Below are positions 47,448 to 58,217 of a stretch of 64,000 bases of DNA, in pieces. Each line of letters starts with the position of its first letter. Positions within the stretch are counted from its first letter, which is position 1. The stretch is from Pseudo-nitzschia pungens (lineage: Eukaryota > Bacillariophyta > Bacillariophyceae > Bacillariales > Bacillariaceae), in the NCBI GenBank assembly GCA_037355855.1, contig CM074769.1:868001-932000 (forward strand). Direction: 5' to 3'. Below the pieces are notes generated by a model. The model worked only from the letters and a program-made list of their open reading frames with translations. It did not search any database and was not told the origin of the DNA. The translations under genes and the position numbers were made by a program.

Positions 47448-48659
47448 AACATTACGAGTAAGGTTTTTACCGCGCTTTGATATTTGAGGAAAAAGCGCCA
47501 GTTGTCTTTGTCATTTTGTTAAAAATAAATGAACCCCTTCGAAATGTTCGTGAACGACTAAAAATAAAAAGGATCTTCCAACAAGGCGTTCACTTATGGA
47601 ACCACCGATAGCTGAACCATAAAACTTGGAAGCCAACCCTGTATGAAATATTGATTGAAGTACGAAGTATCATTAGCGTTACACGTCCGTTCAGAAAGGT
47701 TTCGACGATTTTTTCTGATTTTAAGGAAGTATATCTGTCAACAATAAATTTTAGCAACACCCAAGTAACTTACACGTAATTATGTTGGGATTGGCGGATG
47801 GGGTTGCTCGTTCGGAATCTGAGTCGGATACGTACATGTCGTACGTACGAGTACGAGTACCTGTTGGACATGATGACAAATCGCATAATTTTGAATGTTG
47901 GTTTTGACAATAGTAAACATACGGTAACCTTAACCTTACCATCATGAGGATGAGGTCATATTATTTTTTTGGACTGACAATCATAGAAAGATGGCAAGGC
48001 AATGAGCAGATGGATACAACTGACATAAGCAACAAATCCTTGTAATTGTGGCATCCAACTGCGATGTGAAGTGGATACGCTAAAATATTTGAAAGCATTT
48101 GTAATGAATAGAAGATTTAAAATCTTCTCACGTTTTTGATTAATCTAGTAAGGTTACTAGTAGTCAATAGTCTTAACCCAAAAATACTGTAAGACTTGGT
48201 GGGATTTCTATTGGAAATCATATCCAGTCAACAATACCCGTACCACAACTAATGATCATAATCTACCAGTAGTTCTTGTCGAGCTCAGTAGCTAGTCCTA
48301 TTCAATATCCAGTTCAACAAATAATAACAAGAAGATTATGATGTAAGTACGACGAGTACTAGTACAAGTGCTGGCAGTCCCGTAGTAATTTAAATGTCCT
48401 GAGACGTGAATTTTCAGCGAACCATCCCTTAACTAGTACAATAGGAGGTAGCCATGAGTCCAGACTTCTCCAGTCGGACTAGAGATATCAAATGTCTCCA
48501 GTTGTGCCAAGTCTGGTGTCAACAGCATCATCTAGGCATTCACTACCACCACCACCACTAATCCGCTATCTTTATCAATCAAGAGATGTCAATCTTGACA
48601 AAATATTCCGGGAGGAGGGGTCTTGAAGTCCTCCATCCCTTTGGGAGTGTATAATTTTT
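47448..48659. other. Intergenic region
   Basis: No supported gene. It holds GGTAACCTTAACCTTACC (47922-47940), GTACGAGTACGAGTACC (about 47846), AGTAAGGTTACTAGTAG (48147-48164) and an AT-rich stretch before the minisatellite. Confidence 0.45.
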
Positions 48660-50427
48660 ATTCAAATTGACGCATTTGTTTCCCTGCGCTAACGAAAGAC
48701 CGAGATCATTGTGTAGTTGGTTCCCCGCACACACGAAAAATCGAGATCACCGCATAGTTGGTTCCCTGCTCTGTGTCTTTCCCCGCATTTGTTTCCTGCG
48801 GTCGGTCCAGTCGCTAGCAAAACTGCAGGATCGCTCCATAGGTGTTTCCGTGTAATCCTGAAAGACCGAGATTATCGCGTATTTGTTTATCTGCACTCCC
48901 GAGAGACAATTCCTTGAACGTTTCCGCGCAATCCCGAAAGACCAGATTCCTTGTGTTAGCTCACGAAAGACAATATTCATTGTGAATTTGTTTCTCTGCA
49001 TTCACGAAAGACCGGGGTCGTCGCGGAGTTGTTTCTGGGCACGCACAAAAGACCAGGATCATCGCGTTCACTCGCGAAAGAGCAGGATTGTCATGTACTT
49101 GTTTCTTTGCACACACAAAAGACCGAGATCATCGTGTATTTGGTTCTCTGCACGCCCAAAACACAGACATCACCATTTACTTGTTTCTGTGCACGCACGA
49201 AAGGTTGGGTTCATTTGATTCTCTGCATTCCCAAGATACCAGGATCGTCGTGTATTTGGTTCCCTTCATGCGCAAAAGACCGGGATCATCAGAAGATGAT
49301 CATGTATTTGGTTCTCTGCATGACTGAAAAACCAGGGTCATCGTATACTTGTTTCTGCGCACGCACGAAAGACTAGGATTATCATGTTGTATATGGTTCT
49401 CTGTATACATGACAGACCAGGATCGGTCGAAACTGGTAGGTAGGTAGAAGAGTATCGTGTGTTTGGCTCCCTGCAATCGCAAAATAGTGGGGCCATCATG
49501 TGTTTGGCTTCCCTAGGTCCTACATTCACAATAGACCAAGAATGTCATGTATTTGGTTCTCTGCAACTCCCAAAAGACCAGAAACATAATGTATTTGATT
49601 CTCTGCAGTCGCTAGCGAAACGCCAGGATCATCCTGTATTTGATTCTGTGCACGCAAGACAGACCGGGAGCATCATATGTTTGATTCTTTGCGCTCACGA
49701 AAGACCGGGAGCATCTCGAACTTGTGTTCCTGCACGCATGAAAGACCGAGAGCATTGTGTATTTGGTTCTGTGCAATTCCGGGATCATCGGGTATTCGTT
49801 TCCGTGCAATTCTGAAAGACCCTGATCATCATTATGTATTATTATTATTTGTTTCTCTGCACTCCCGAAAGACCAAGGTCGTCGTGTATTTGTTAACCGA
49901 CCCTCGATTTCTGGTTGGGAGAAAAGTTGAAACCCGGTCGAAACCAACCGGTGCACATTACCGTGCATATATTTGGTTCTCAGTATGCCCGACGGACCGA
50001 GATCGTCATGTAATTGTTTGTGCGCGCACACCAAAGACAGGTATGACTGGAATCATCGTGCATTTGGTTCTCTGCAATCGATTCGATCATCGTTTTTTGG
50101 ATTCCCTGCGCCGTGTATTTTTCTCCCTGAACTCACGAAAGATCGGGATCATCGTGTATTTGGCTCCCTGCAGTCGCTCGCAAAAGTCTGGGATCATCCT
50201 GTATTTGGCTCCCTGCATTCAGGAAATAACGGGACCATCATGTCTTTACTTCGCTGCAATCCCGAAAGACAGCGATCATCGTATGTTTGTTCCCCTGCAA
50301 GAACGAAACGGCGAGATTATCGTGCACTTGATTCACTGTAATCAAGAAAGAACAAGATCATCATGTGCTTTGTTCGCTGCACTCACGACAGACCGGGATC
50401 ATCATTCGTTCGTTTCTGTGCATGCGA
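48660..50427. repeat. Degenerate ~41-bp minisatellite array, left part
   Basis: About 40 diverged copies of a unit of roughly 41 bp, with core words GAAAGACC, GATCATCGTGTATTTG and TTCTCTGCA, run in tandem. Some units are shortened or carry insertions. Because 41 is not a multiple of three and the unit has few stops, long meaningless ORFs appear in all frames. The array resumes on the other side of the copia element (56781-57060), so it was one array before the insertion. Confidence 0.85.
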
Positions 50428-50432
50428 CCATG
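50428..50432. repeat. Target-site duplication, left copy (CCATG)
   Basis: CCATG directly precedes the left LTR and is repeated directly after the right LTR at 56776-56780, the 5-bp size usual for Ty1/copia insertion. Confidence 0.9.
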
Positions 50433-50717
50433 TGTTTGGAGGGCTCGTAGAGTCGGTAGATTTTGTACAAGTTTAGGGATTTTGTTGTTTTAATGTTTTG
50501 CTTACTTTAATTGTGAGCAGAAATGAATCCACTCTAATTTTCACTAAATTTCTCTTTTCATTCTCTTTTACATGCATTCTCGTGTTATTTCTTGTTTGGA
50601 GAATATTTGCTGATTCACTTGGTTCTCCGCGATGCTGATTCACTTAATTCTCCATTTATGTTCTGAATCGTGTTGATCAAGTCACAGTTTGAGCACGTCT
50701 GGAATCAGGTCCAAACA
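50433..50717 (-). repeat. 3' LTR of the copia element
   Basis: 285 bp, TGTTTGG...CCAAACA, identical to the other LTR. In the element's sense it follows the polypurine tract. Confidence 0.95.
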
Positions 50718-50728
50718 CTCTCCCCTGC
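50718..50728 (-). other. Polypurine tract next to the 3' LTR
   Basis: On the coding strand GCAGGGGAGAG directly abuts the 3' LTR, the position of the plus-strand primer in LTR retrotransposons. Confidence 0.7.
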
Positions 50729-50744
50729 TTCAAAGGTTACTTGT

Positions 50745-53700
50745 TCAATCAACCATACTGCTCCAGAAAGCAGTGTACTCAGCGCATGCTTCCTTAGCTT
50801 GCACAGAGACTCCACTGATGTCTCTGGTTGGTTCTTTGGGTTCATTCGCCTTTTCAAAATATTCATCCTTACCATAAAATTTGGAGCCATGTTTCTCAAA
50901 CAACATACCTGGTAGGTTCTTGGTGAAGATATCACTCGTCATGTCATCACCCTCTTTCCACTTGACTCTCACCAAACCCATTTCTTTCAGCTCTCTCAGA
51001 AAATACTGTTTCACTTCAATGTGTCTTGTTCTTCCAGCAACAGACCAATTGTTACAAAAATCAACTGCTCCTTTGTTGTCAACATACAAAACCATTGGGA
51101 GCTTGATTGTAAGCCCCAGGCACATCATCACTCGCCAAGCATACAGCATATCCTGCACACATTGAATTGCTGAATATAGCTCTGCTTCCATAACAGACAG
51201 GGCTATGATTGGCATCATCCTGGACCTTGCAGAAAGATTTGCACCATTCAACCAGGTGCTCCATCCATTCACACTGTGTCTGGATTCATCTTTGGCATAC
51301 TCTGAATCACTCATTCCAATCAGTTCAAACACAAAATCTTTGGTACCATCCCACTTTCCAAATGGGGCCAAGGTCAAACCTCTCTTGGCTGTACCAACAC
51401 AATATTTCATCACTCTCTTCAGTGCCTTCATGTGAGACTTCCTTGCAGTCGTCATGAACCTGGACAGTTCCCTGACCGCATTCTGTGTCTCAATTCTGGT
51501 CCATCTCATCATGTGCAGAAGAATGGCTGTACCAGATCTGTAGGTAGTCTGCTCTTCCTTTGACAGCACAGCATCTGTCGGGCCTTCCCCCTCCTGCTTC
51601 AATACAGAACCAGGTTCAGCTGGAGTGACAGGATTGCCTCTGCACTCATCCAGCTGAAACTCATCAGAAAATCTCTTGATCTTCACGGGTTGTGTCAAAC
51701 GCATAGTCCTTTTCTTCCGATCGCGCTCAACATGACAACCCACATACTCATCCATTTCTCCAACGTCCTTACACTCAAAGAGTTTCTTCAGTTGCTCTTT
51801 GTGCCTCAGTACCTCTTCATCAGGGCCCATAATGCAAAAATCATCTACCCACACCAGCATCAAAAGGAGTTTGCCTTCAATCCATTTGAAAAACAAGCAT
51901 GGATCTGCCTTGCACCTCTCCATTCTCATTGCTGACATAGCCTGCCGTGCTTCTCTCCAGAATTGCATGGCGGCCTGGACTGTACCGTACAAAGTCTTCA
52001 TCAGCTTGAGAACAACATAGGATGGGTAATACTTTTGATAGCCTTCTGGGACCTTGGTAAAAATCTGCTCCCCATTCTGGAATCTTCCATTTAGGAAAGC
52101 GCCTTCAACATCCACAATATATGCCATCCAATTGGCCATAACCATTAGGATCATACACAGTCTGATTGTGATATCACTTACAACAGGCGCTGACTTGTCT
52201 TGGGAGTCAAAATGCTTGCCATCAACTTGCTTGAATCCTCTCACAGCATTCCGGCATCTCACCGTGCCATCTGGCTTCATCTTGTTGGCCCACGTGGTAT
52301 CCATCAGCTTGGTTCCGGGAGGGACATCTCTCTCATCCACTTCCTGAAACACTCCATACTTCACCATCTTGTCATGCTCTGCATCAATACCTTTCTCAAA
52401 TGCCTCTCGCATAGGACTTGCCATGGACTCTTGGTAATTCATAGTTCTCAGCTCATCAGTATTCTTGAATGCAGTTCCAGTTGCACCAACAAGCGCGAGC
52501 TCATTCATACCTGCATCCTTGCTTGGTAGGGACACGTTAAGCAGATTCAGTTCATTGAGACTGGTCATGTCCTTATGGAACTTGGCTTCTGCTGGGGTCC
52601 ATGCACATGCATATCCGGCATATTCATACATGGCATTGGACTTGGAATACCTTGGATCTCTCACAACTCTGCCAAATCTGGATGTTCGGAGGATTGAAAC
52701 TGGTGTGTCTCCGGCCTCCTCTGCATCCTCTTCATCATCATCTTCATCTTCTTCATCATCTTCTTCTTCTTCATCAGAATCTTCAATTGCATCTTGGTTG
52801 GCATCTTCATACATCTCGATGTCCAAATCATCTTCACTGTCACTGTCGCTTTGCCCCCCACTCATGGTGGCCTCCAGGGCTTCAAACGCTTCAAATTCAG
52901 GATGCAATGTGGATTGCACTTGCACACGCTCACTCCCCCCACTTGCAGCTTGAAATTGGACCTTCTTGGAGCCGTAGCGAGTGACACCTTCATGTTCTTC
53001 ACGTTCGGGTTGTCGTTGAATAGCACCATACTTGCCATCCAGGGATTCAAAATAGTCAAACGGGAGCTCAGCTGGGGCGTTTGCAAAATATTGTCGATTT
53101 AACCAAAGAACATCTCGTGTCTCTGTCATGGTATTCGACTCGGGGTGATACATCAAATAGCAATCACCCGGCTTGTTAGGACAATATCCAGCAAACATGT
53201 AGGTCTTGCCCCTGTAGTTGGTTTTAGGGCTTGTCTTTCTCTTTCTTCTTACAACACCGGCCTCACCGAACACTCGTAGGTGGTGTGTATAAGGTGGTAG
53301 CTTGCCCGAAAAATGCTCATGCTTGGTGGCCCAAACTCCATTTACCTTGGTGACCACCAACCGGTCCACTTGCACAGCACAATGCACAGCAAGGGGAAAC
53401 ATCCTGTATCTGTACTTACGTGGAACCTGGGCATGGCTGCATAGAGCCATGGCACGACACACTGTGGTGTAAATCGCCGTCTCAGCCACACTGTTTTGCT
53501 GAGGGGTATCCACAGATGTGTACTCAAAATCAGCAGGAATTTTCCAAGCTGCTGACTTCATTCTGTCTTCAAGAGCTTCATTCTCGCCTGCAGGATCACA
53601 TCTGATGCGTTGAACTTGCAGGCCCTTCACATTCCAGTGATGAAATAATTCACATGTGGGCTCAACCATATCATCTTTGTGCTTGAAGAATTGCACAAAT

Positions 53701-56183
53701 CTGCATCCGGAGTACTCATCCACAATCATCCGGAAATTGGGCTTGTTAATAAATGGGGATCCATCCTGGGGCTTCTTCACTGAGGCCATATCCAGAAACA
53801 GCCGCCCTCCTGGTTGCTCTGCAACTTGGTGGGTGTTGGTGATGGGAAACACCTTTCGCTTGGCCTTGGCCTTGGCACAATCCTCACAAGGTTGCAGAGG
53901 TCCTTCCTTTATGATCCACTTCAGTGCTTTGGCTGTTGCTCTGACCTTCCTCTCGTTGGCATGCCCCAGGAGTTTGTGGGCTTGGTTGATGCTCATCTTC
54001 ACCCCTGGTCCTGTGGCGTCTCCGACTGCAGCTGCATTCACTTCCATTTCCAGGCCTTGGGTGTCTTCAAGTCGTCTGAAATAGCCCACCCACACACAGC
54101 TTGTCAACGTAGGAACTCTGATATCAAACCTCAATTCCATATTGCCTTTCTTCAGGGTCCAGCCTTTGCACTTGCTGCCTTCAGCGCTCCATCCACTTTC
54201 CATGGCAACATTGGCTGAGAACAGGTTGAATGCAAACTTTGGATTAAAACTCACATTGCTCAACATCATTCGGTTTTGAAACTTGCCTTTGTTATCCAAT
54301 TTCTCACAGAATAAATCACCAACTGTGCAGGATTGCATGTCTCCACTCTGGGTTGTAATGGTGGTTGAGTTGATATGGAGGTTGATGGCGCCTCTCAAGC
54401 TGTTGGAACTGTGGCTGGTTGCTCCACTGTCAAACACAAACACATTGTCATCATAAAGTAGATCAAATCCTTTGGGCGCATCCTCACCTGACTGCTGAGT
54501 ATTCCATAGTTGCAATGCTATTTGGGTTTGCAAGGAGGGCAACATGATGGATGCCAAAATGAAATCACACTGGACGCTGTTGTAATTCATGCTGCTCATA
54601 GCAGCTCCCTGCATGTCTCGTTTCAAAGATGATTTCCAGTTGCGTGGGCGCTTGTCCTTGTTTCGATCATCCTCCCAACACTTTTCAGTTGGATGCTGCT
54701 TCCCACAGATACTGCAAACTGCCCCGCCATTGCCATTCCTTCTTCTGTTGCCTCCATTGTTTCCTCCGTTGTTGCCTCCGTTGTTTCCTCCATTGTTGCC
54801 TCCGTTGTTACCTCCATTGTTGTTGCTGTTTTCGCCTGGTTGGATTCTGGGTAATCCGGCCTGTCTTCTTGGACACTGAAAGGCCTTGTGGTTTTCGCCT
54901 TGGCAATAATAACAGATGATCTTGCTTGTCCACTGGTCTCTGGGATCCCGGAAGTCAGCTCCAATCAGGCTCATATCTCTGGCATTGCTGCTTGCTCCTC
55001 TTCCCTTCAACACCACCACGGAACTGTACAAGTTGGTCGCTGTCCTCTCAAGGCGTTCCCAAATCTCGAAGTCATTCACTCCAGGCTTGTCCTTCAATTC
55101 ATTCAGCTGGTTGGTGATTGTAATCACCAAGTATGGTGGGATCGCATGCAACAATGTGGCAAACAACTCTTCATTCGTGGGTTGAATTGTCTTGTGCTGA
55201 TACTTCTGTATTAGCCCATATATCTGCTCAAAAATCTCTTTGGGATGGTCCAAAGCCCCCATCTTGATTGCCCTTCGGTCCTTGTCCAGCTGAATCCTAT
55301 CTGACGTGTCAGTCCTTCTGTATAGCTTGAACAGCTCGTCAAAAATTCTGTGCACTCTGCCTCGGGGCCAATTCTTCTTGTTTATCGTGTTCTGCTCTTC
55401 GGTCACTCCAATGTCAAGCTTGGATTTCTCAATGATGGCAAGTCCCGTCTTGTTGTTTTGGAATGCCGTACACAGATCGTTTATGGCTTTGATGTGCTTT
55501 CTCATTGCTCTTCTCTGCTCTGAGGTCATGGATTCGTGGGATACTGAGTAGCCTTCGCTTGGTAGGTCTGGATGCTGTTTTGACGTTACAAATCCCTCGT
55601 ACTTGCTTCTGCTCGCATGAGCCAGAAACTGTTGGAACCATCCTTCAAAATCAACGTCTCCTGCATTGGACAGCTTCGGAACCTTGGTATATGGCATGTT
55701 GGAATCACTGGAGTCACTGTCACTCGAATCGCTCTCGTCTGAATCGTAATCGCTCTCAGAGGAATCGTCACTGCTGCTTTCGTCGTCGTCGTCGTCGTCG
55801 TCGTCACTGCTGCTGCTCGATGGGTCGTCTGCTTCTACGCCGCTCCGCTGTTCCGCCGCCGCTTCTCCAATCCGCTGATCCGCCGCCGCTTCTCCAATCC
55901 GCTGATCCAACGCCGCAAGCTCCGCTGCCAGCCCTTCTTCGTTTGGATCTTCGACACTCAGCTCCTCTTCTTCTAAATCTCTCTGGGTCCTCTCTCTGCT
56001 TCTCTCTTCTCTTCTTCTTTGTGCATCCGCGAGTTGTCGTCTGCCACGTTCTCTTAATTCTGCTTGTTGTATCTCTTCCATTAATCGTCGTCGTATTTTC
56101 TTTCTTTCTTCCGCAATCGTACTCGTCTCAGCAAGTCGATAATGATCGTACTCGGCGCGTTCCGCTCTCCAGAGTAGATCCAC
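50745..56183 (-). CDS. Copia gag-pol polyprotein
   Basis: A 1,812-aa single-frame polyprotein from MDLLWRAERAEYDHY. The Gag part has an acidic Ser/Asp region and a CX2CX4HX4C knuckle (CYYCQGENHKAFQC, about 424-437), then a Gly/Asn repeat (about 450-478) and a second CX2CX3HX4C knuckle (CSICGKQHPTEKC). Protease has DSGATSHS (about 583). Integrase has an HHCC zinc region (HKLLGHANERK .. CEDCAK, about 733-770) and a D,D,E core (LFLDMAS, RCDPAGE, NSVAETAI). Reverse transcriptase has VDVEGAFLNG and VWVDDFCI (about 1443). RNase H has MSDSEYAKD, VMEAELYSA, YVDNKGAVD and TRHIEVK. No frame error occurs in 5.4 kb, unlike the GC-rich host genes. Confidence 0.97.
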   Translation of the reverse strand: MDLLWRAERAEYDHYRLAETSTIAEERKKIRRRLMEEIQQAELRERGRRQLADAQRRREERSRERTQRDLEEEELSVEDPNEEGLAAELAALDQRIGEAAADQRIGEAAAEQRSGVEADDPSSSSSDDDDDDDDESSSDDSSESDYDSDESDSSDSDSSDSNMPYTKVPKLSNAGDVDFEGWFQQFLAHASRSKYEGFVTSKQHPDLPSEGYSVSHESMTSEQRRAMRKHIKAINDLCTAFQNNKTGLAIIEKSKLDIGVTEEQNTINKKNWPRGRVHRIFDELFKLYRRTDTSDRIQLDKDRRAIKMGALDHPKEIFEQIYGLIQKYQHKTIQPTNEELFATLLHAIPPYLVITITNQLNELKDKPGVNDFEIWERLERTATNLYSSVVVLKGRGASSNARDMSLIGADFRDPRDQWTSKIICYYCQGENHKAFQCPRRQAGLPRIQPGENSNNNGGNNGGNNGGNNGGNNGGNNGGNRRRNGNGGAVCSICGKQHPTEKCWEDDRNKDKRPRNWKSSLKRDMQGAAMSSMNYNSVQCDFILASIMLPSLQTQIALQLWNTQQSGEDAPKGFDLLYDDNVFVFDSGATSHSSNSLRGAINLHINSTTITTQSGDMQSCTVGDLFCEKLDNKGKFQNRMMLSNVSFNPKFAFNLFSANVAMESGWSAEGSKCKGWTLKKGNMELRFDIRVPTLTSCVWVGYFRRLEDTQGLEMEVNAAAVGDATGPGVKMSINQAHKLLGHANERKVRATAKALKWIIKEGPLQPCEDCAKAKAKRKVFPITNTHQVAEQPGGRLFLDMASVKKPQDGSPFINKPNFRMIVDEYSGCRFVQFFKHKDDMVEPTCELFHHWNVKGLQVQRIRCDPAGENEALEDRMKSAAWKIPADFEYTSVDTPQQNSVAETAIYTTVCRAMALCSHAQVPRKYRYRMFPLAVHCAVQVDRLVVTKVNGVWATKHEHFSGKLPPYTHHLRVFGEAGVVRRKRKTSPKTNYRGKTYMFAGYCPNKPGDCYLMYHPESNTMTETRDVLWLNRQYFANAPAELPFDYFESLDGKYGAIQRQPEREEHEGVTRYGSKKVQFQAASGGSERVQVQSTLHPEFEAFEALEATMSGGQSDSDSEDDLDIEMYEDANQDAIEDSDEEEEDDEEDEDDDEEDAEEAGDTPVSILRTSRFGRVVRDPRYSKSNAMYEYAGYACAWTPAEAKFHKDMTSLNELNLLNVSLPSKDAGMNELALVGATGTAFKNTDELRTMNYQESMASPMREAFEKGIDAEHDKMVKYGVFQEVDERDVPPGTKLMDTTWANKMKPDGTVRCRNAVRGFKQVDGKHFDSQDKSAPVVSDITIRLCMILMVMANWMAYIVDVEGAFLNGRFQNGEQIFTKVPEGYQKYYPSYVVLKLMKTLYGTVQAAMQFWREARQAMSAMRMERCKADPCLFFKWIEGKLLLMLVWVDDFCIMGPDEEVLRHKEQLKKLFECKDVGEMDEYVGCHVERDRKKRTMRLTQPVKIKRFSDEFQLDECRGNPVTPAEPGSVLKQEGEGPTDAVLSKEEQTTYRSGTAILLHMMRWTRIETQNAVRELSRFMTTARKSHMKALKRVMKYCVGTAKRGLTLAPFGKWDGTKDFVFELIGMSDSEYAKDESRHSVNGWSTWLNGANLSARSRMMPIIALSVMEAELYSAIQCVQDMLYAWRVMMCLGLTIKLPMVLYVDNKGAVDFCNNWSVAGRTRHIEVKQYFLRELKEMGLVRVKWKEGDDMTSDIFTKNLPGMLFEKHGSKFYGKDEYFEKANEPKEPTRDISGVSVQAKEACAEYTAFWSSMVD

Positions 56184-56490
56184 AGCTGATCAGTGCTGTC
56201 TGCAGGACTGGCTTTATACCTCTTGGTCTGCTCCCTTAGTCCACCGCAATCTTATCCGCTTCCGCTGGACAGATCCAAACCGTATCCGTGCCCAAGTTCT
56301 ATGCTCCGGACCGATCTGATGACAATTATATCGTATCCACCGTGACGTACGGTGAGTAGATCTGCAATCGTACCCCCTCCGTATCGATCCGACGTTATCG
56401 TATACGGTCGAAGGTAGATATGTAAGCCTATCCTTATTCCCTGTATTAGATCTATTCGTCTTTACGAGCGCTTCGTAATTCTTCGAAGAA

Positions 56491-56775
56491 TGTTTGGAGG
56501 GCTCGTAGAGTCGGTAGATTTTGTACAAGTTTAGGGATTTTGTTGTTTTAATGTTTTGCTTACTTTAATTGTGAGCAGAAATGAATCCACTCTAATTTTC
56601 ACTAAATTTCTCTTTTCATTCTCTTTTACATGCATTCTCGTGTTATTTCTTGTTTGGAGAATATTTGCTGATTCACTTGGTTCTCCGCGATGCTGATTCA
56701 CTTAATTCTCCATTTATGTTCTGAATCGTGTTGATCAAGTCACAGTTTGAGCACGTCTGGAATCAGGTCCAAACA
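56491..56775 (-). repeat. 5' LTR of the copia element
   Basis: 285 bp, identical to the left LTR. It should carry the promoter and polyadenylation signals. A perfect palindrome TTCTTCGAAGAA (56479-56490) lies immediately inside it, where the primer-binding site is expected; the matching tRNA was not identified. Confidence 0.95.
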
Positions 56776-57060
56776 CCATGATCATCATGCATTTGCCTCC
56801 CTGCACTCACTAGTGAAACCCGCACTTGCTTCTTTGGTTCCCTGCAGTCACGAAAGACCAGGATCATCGTGTGATTGATTCCCTGCACTCAAGAAATACC
56901 AGGATCCTCGTGTATTCGGTCCGCCGCCGTAGCTCGCAAGAGATCGGGATCAAGACCGGGATTATCGTGTACTTGTCTGTGATTCCTTTCATGCACCAAA
57001 GACCGAGATCAACGTGTATTGGACTCCCTGAACTCCCGAAAGACCGGGATCATCATGTTT
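56776..57060. repeat. Target duplication and right part of the ~41-bp minisatellite
   Basis: CCATG (56776-56780) is the second target-duplication copy. After it the same units resume (GAAAGACCAGGATCATCGTG, TCCCTGCAC) and fade out near 57060. Confidence 0.85.
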
Positions 57061-58217
57061 TTTCGCTCCGAAAACAATTAGACCGTTGAAACCACGATCC
57101 CCGATTTCTGATTGGGTGCAACGTGCATACTTGGAAAATACGGTACCGTATGCATAATATTGCCGTTTCGCCGTGGATAGGATCAATCGGCCATATCATT
57201 ATGAAGGCTACAAGATTGTCGATAATTCCGTGGACTGATTCTTGTGTCAATGAGCGATTATTAAAGTGTTCTTTGAGAAGAACAAAAAATGGAATGATAT
57301 CTAGATAATAAATTAGACTTATCCGATATCATTGAGCGATTACCCAAGCCATATGTATGTGTCGTGATTCATATTGACATACTCCGAATATAACACACGT
57401 AAGATTTGTGGTCGCACTAGTCCGAAGTATAATATTATCTTATGTTTTCGGTATAACCGGGCACGTATCAATAACGGAATCACAGGCCAAAAAGAATCAA
57501 TCAATAGATGCGCGCGTAGATTTAACAGAATTCATTTTGATTCCTAAACGGATTCTAAATTTCGAAATAAGCCCTGGCCGTGCCCTGTCTGTGCCCCGTC
57601 GGTTGAAGTTTAGAAATGCAAGTCCGTCGGGTAGGCCAACAAATTGGAGGCTTTAAAATGTTAATCAATGATTTTCTATTCGCTTACAGTTTCGGGAATC
57701 AAAACAATCCAAAAATGCAACAAAGGGATAAGCACAACACGAAGTTGTGAATTTAAAGGAAGTTTCTTCGAACGCAATTCTGCATTGATTGAATTGATTG
57801 GATAGCAAGAAATAATTAGTTTTTCGAAGCTTTTATCTAGCTTACTTGACGGTACGTGTAATTATTTGAAGTATCATCTAACAATAGTATCGGTGATAGA
57901 TTCAACATCAATCGAATAATTTTTGTATGTTGGGAGAACCATGTTTTCAACGAAATAATTTTGATAATTAAGGCACTGATGAACGACAATAAATTACCTC
58001 TACAGATAACTGTAAGATCTTACTTCGTAAAAATAATAAAATCCGATGTTTTGGTCGTTGGTCGTTGGTCGTTGGTTGTTGGTTTCTCTCTTTTTTTTAC
58101 CCAAAATGTGTTGGCCATTACAACTCACATTCCAAGAAGAAACAATCGACCCCCCTCCCGCGTTACAATATTGCAACAAAACAAGACAAAAAGTTCCTGA
58201 CATTCCAACTTTCCACC
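57061..58217. other. Intergenic region
   Basis: No supported gene. A GGTCGTT heptamer run lies at about 58052-58085, close upstream of the next gene. Otherwise AT-rich and featureless. Confidence 0.45.

Larger units (their letters stand above)
50433..56775 (-). mobile_element. Complete Ty1/copia LTR retrotransposon (diatom CoDi-like)
   Basis: A 6,343-bp element with two LTRs of 285 bp that read identical base for base. Both start TGTTTGG and end CCAAACA. It is flanked by CCATG target duplications and has one uninterrupted gag-pol ORF on the minus strand in the order protease, integrase, reverse transcriptase, RNase H, which defines copia. Identical LTRs and an intact ORF mean a very recent insertion. 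It sits inside the ~41-bp minisatellite. The 5' LTR is the right one (56491-56775), and the leader to the ATG is about 307 nt. Confidence 0.97.

Noticed and set aside
48660..50427. Regularly spaced repeats that might suggest a CRISPR array
   Set aside because: The units are head-to-tail and diverged with no unique spacers, the host is eukaryotic, and no cas genes are present.
48667..50450. A set of ORFs up to 257 codons in the minisatellite, with repeating FGSLHARKDRDH-like text
   Set aside because: They arise because the ~41-bp unit has few stops; the frame rotates with each unit and no start or splice context is consistent.
56479..56490. A heat-shock element in the copia leader (TTCTTCGAAGAA)
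   Set aside because: The TTC and GAA blocks do not have the two-base spacing of the nTTCnnGAAn consensus.
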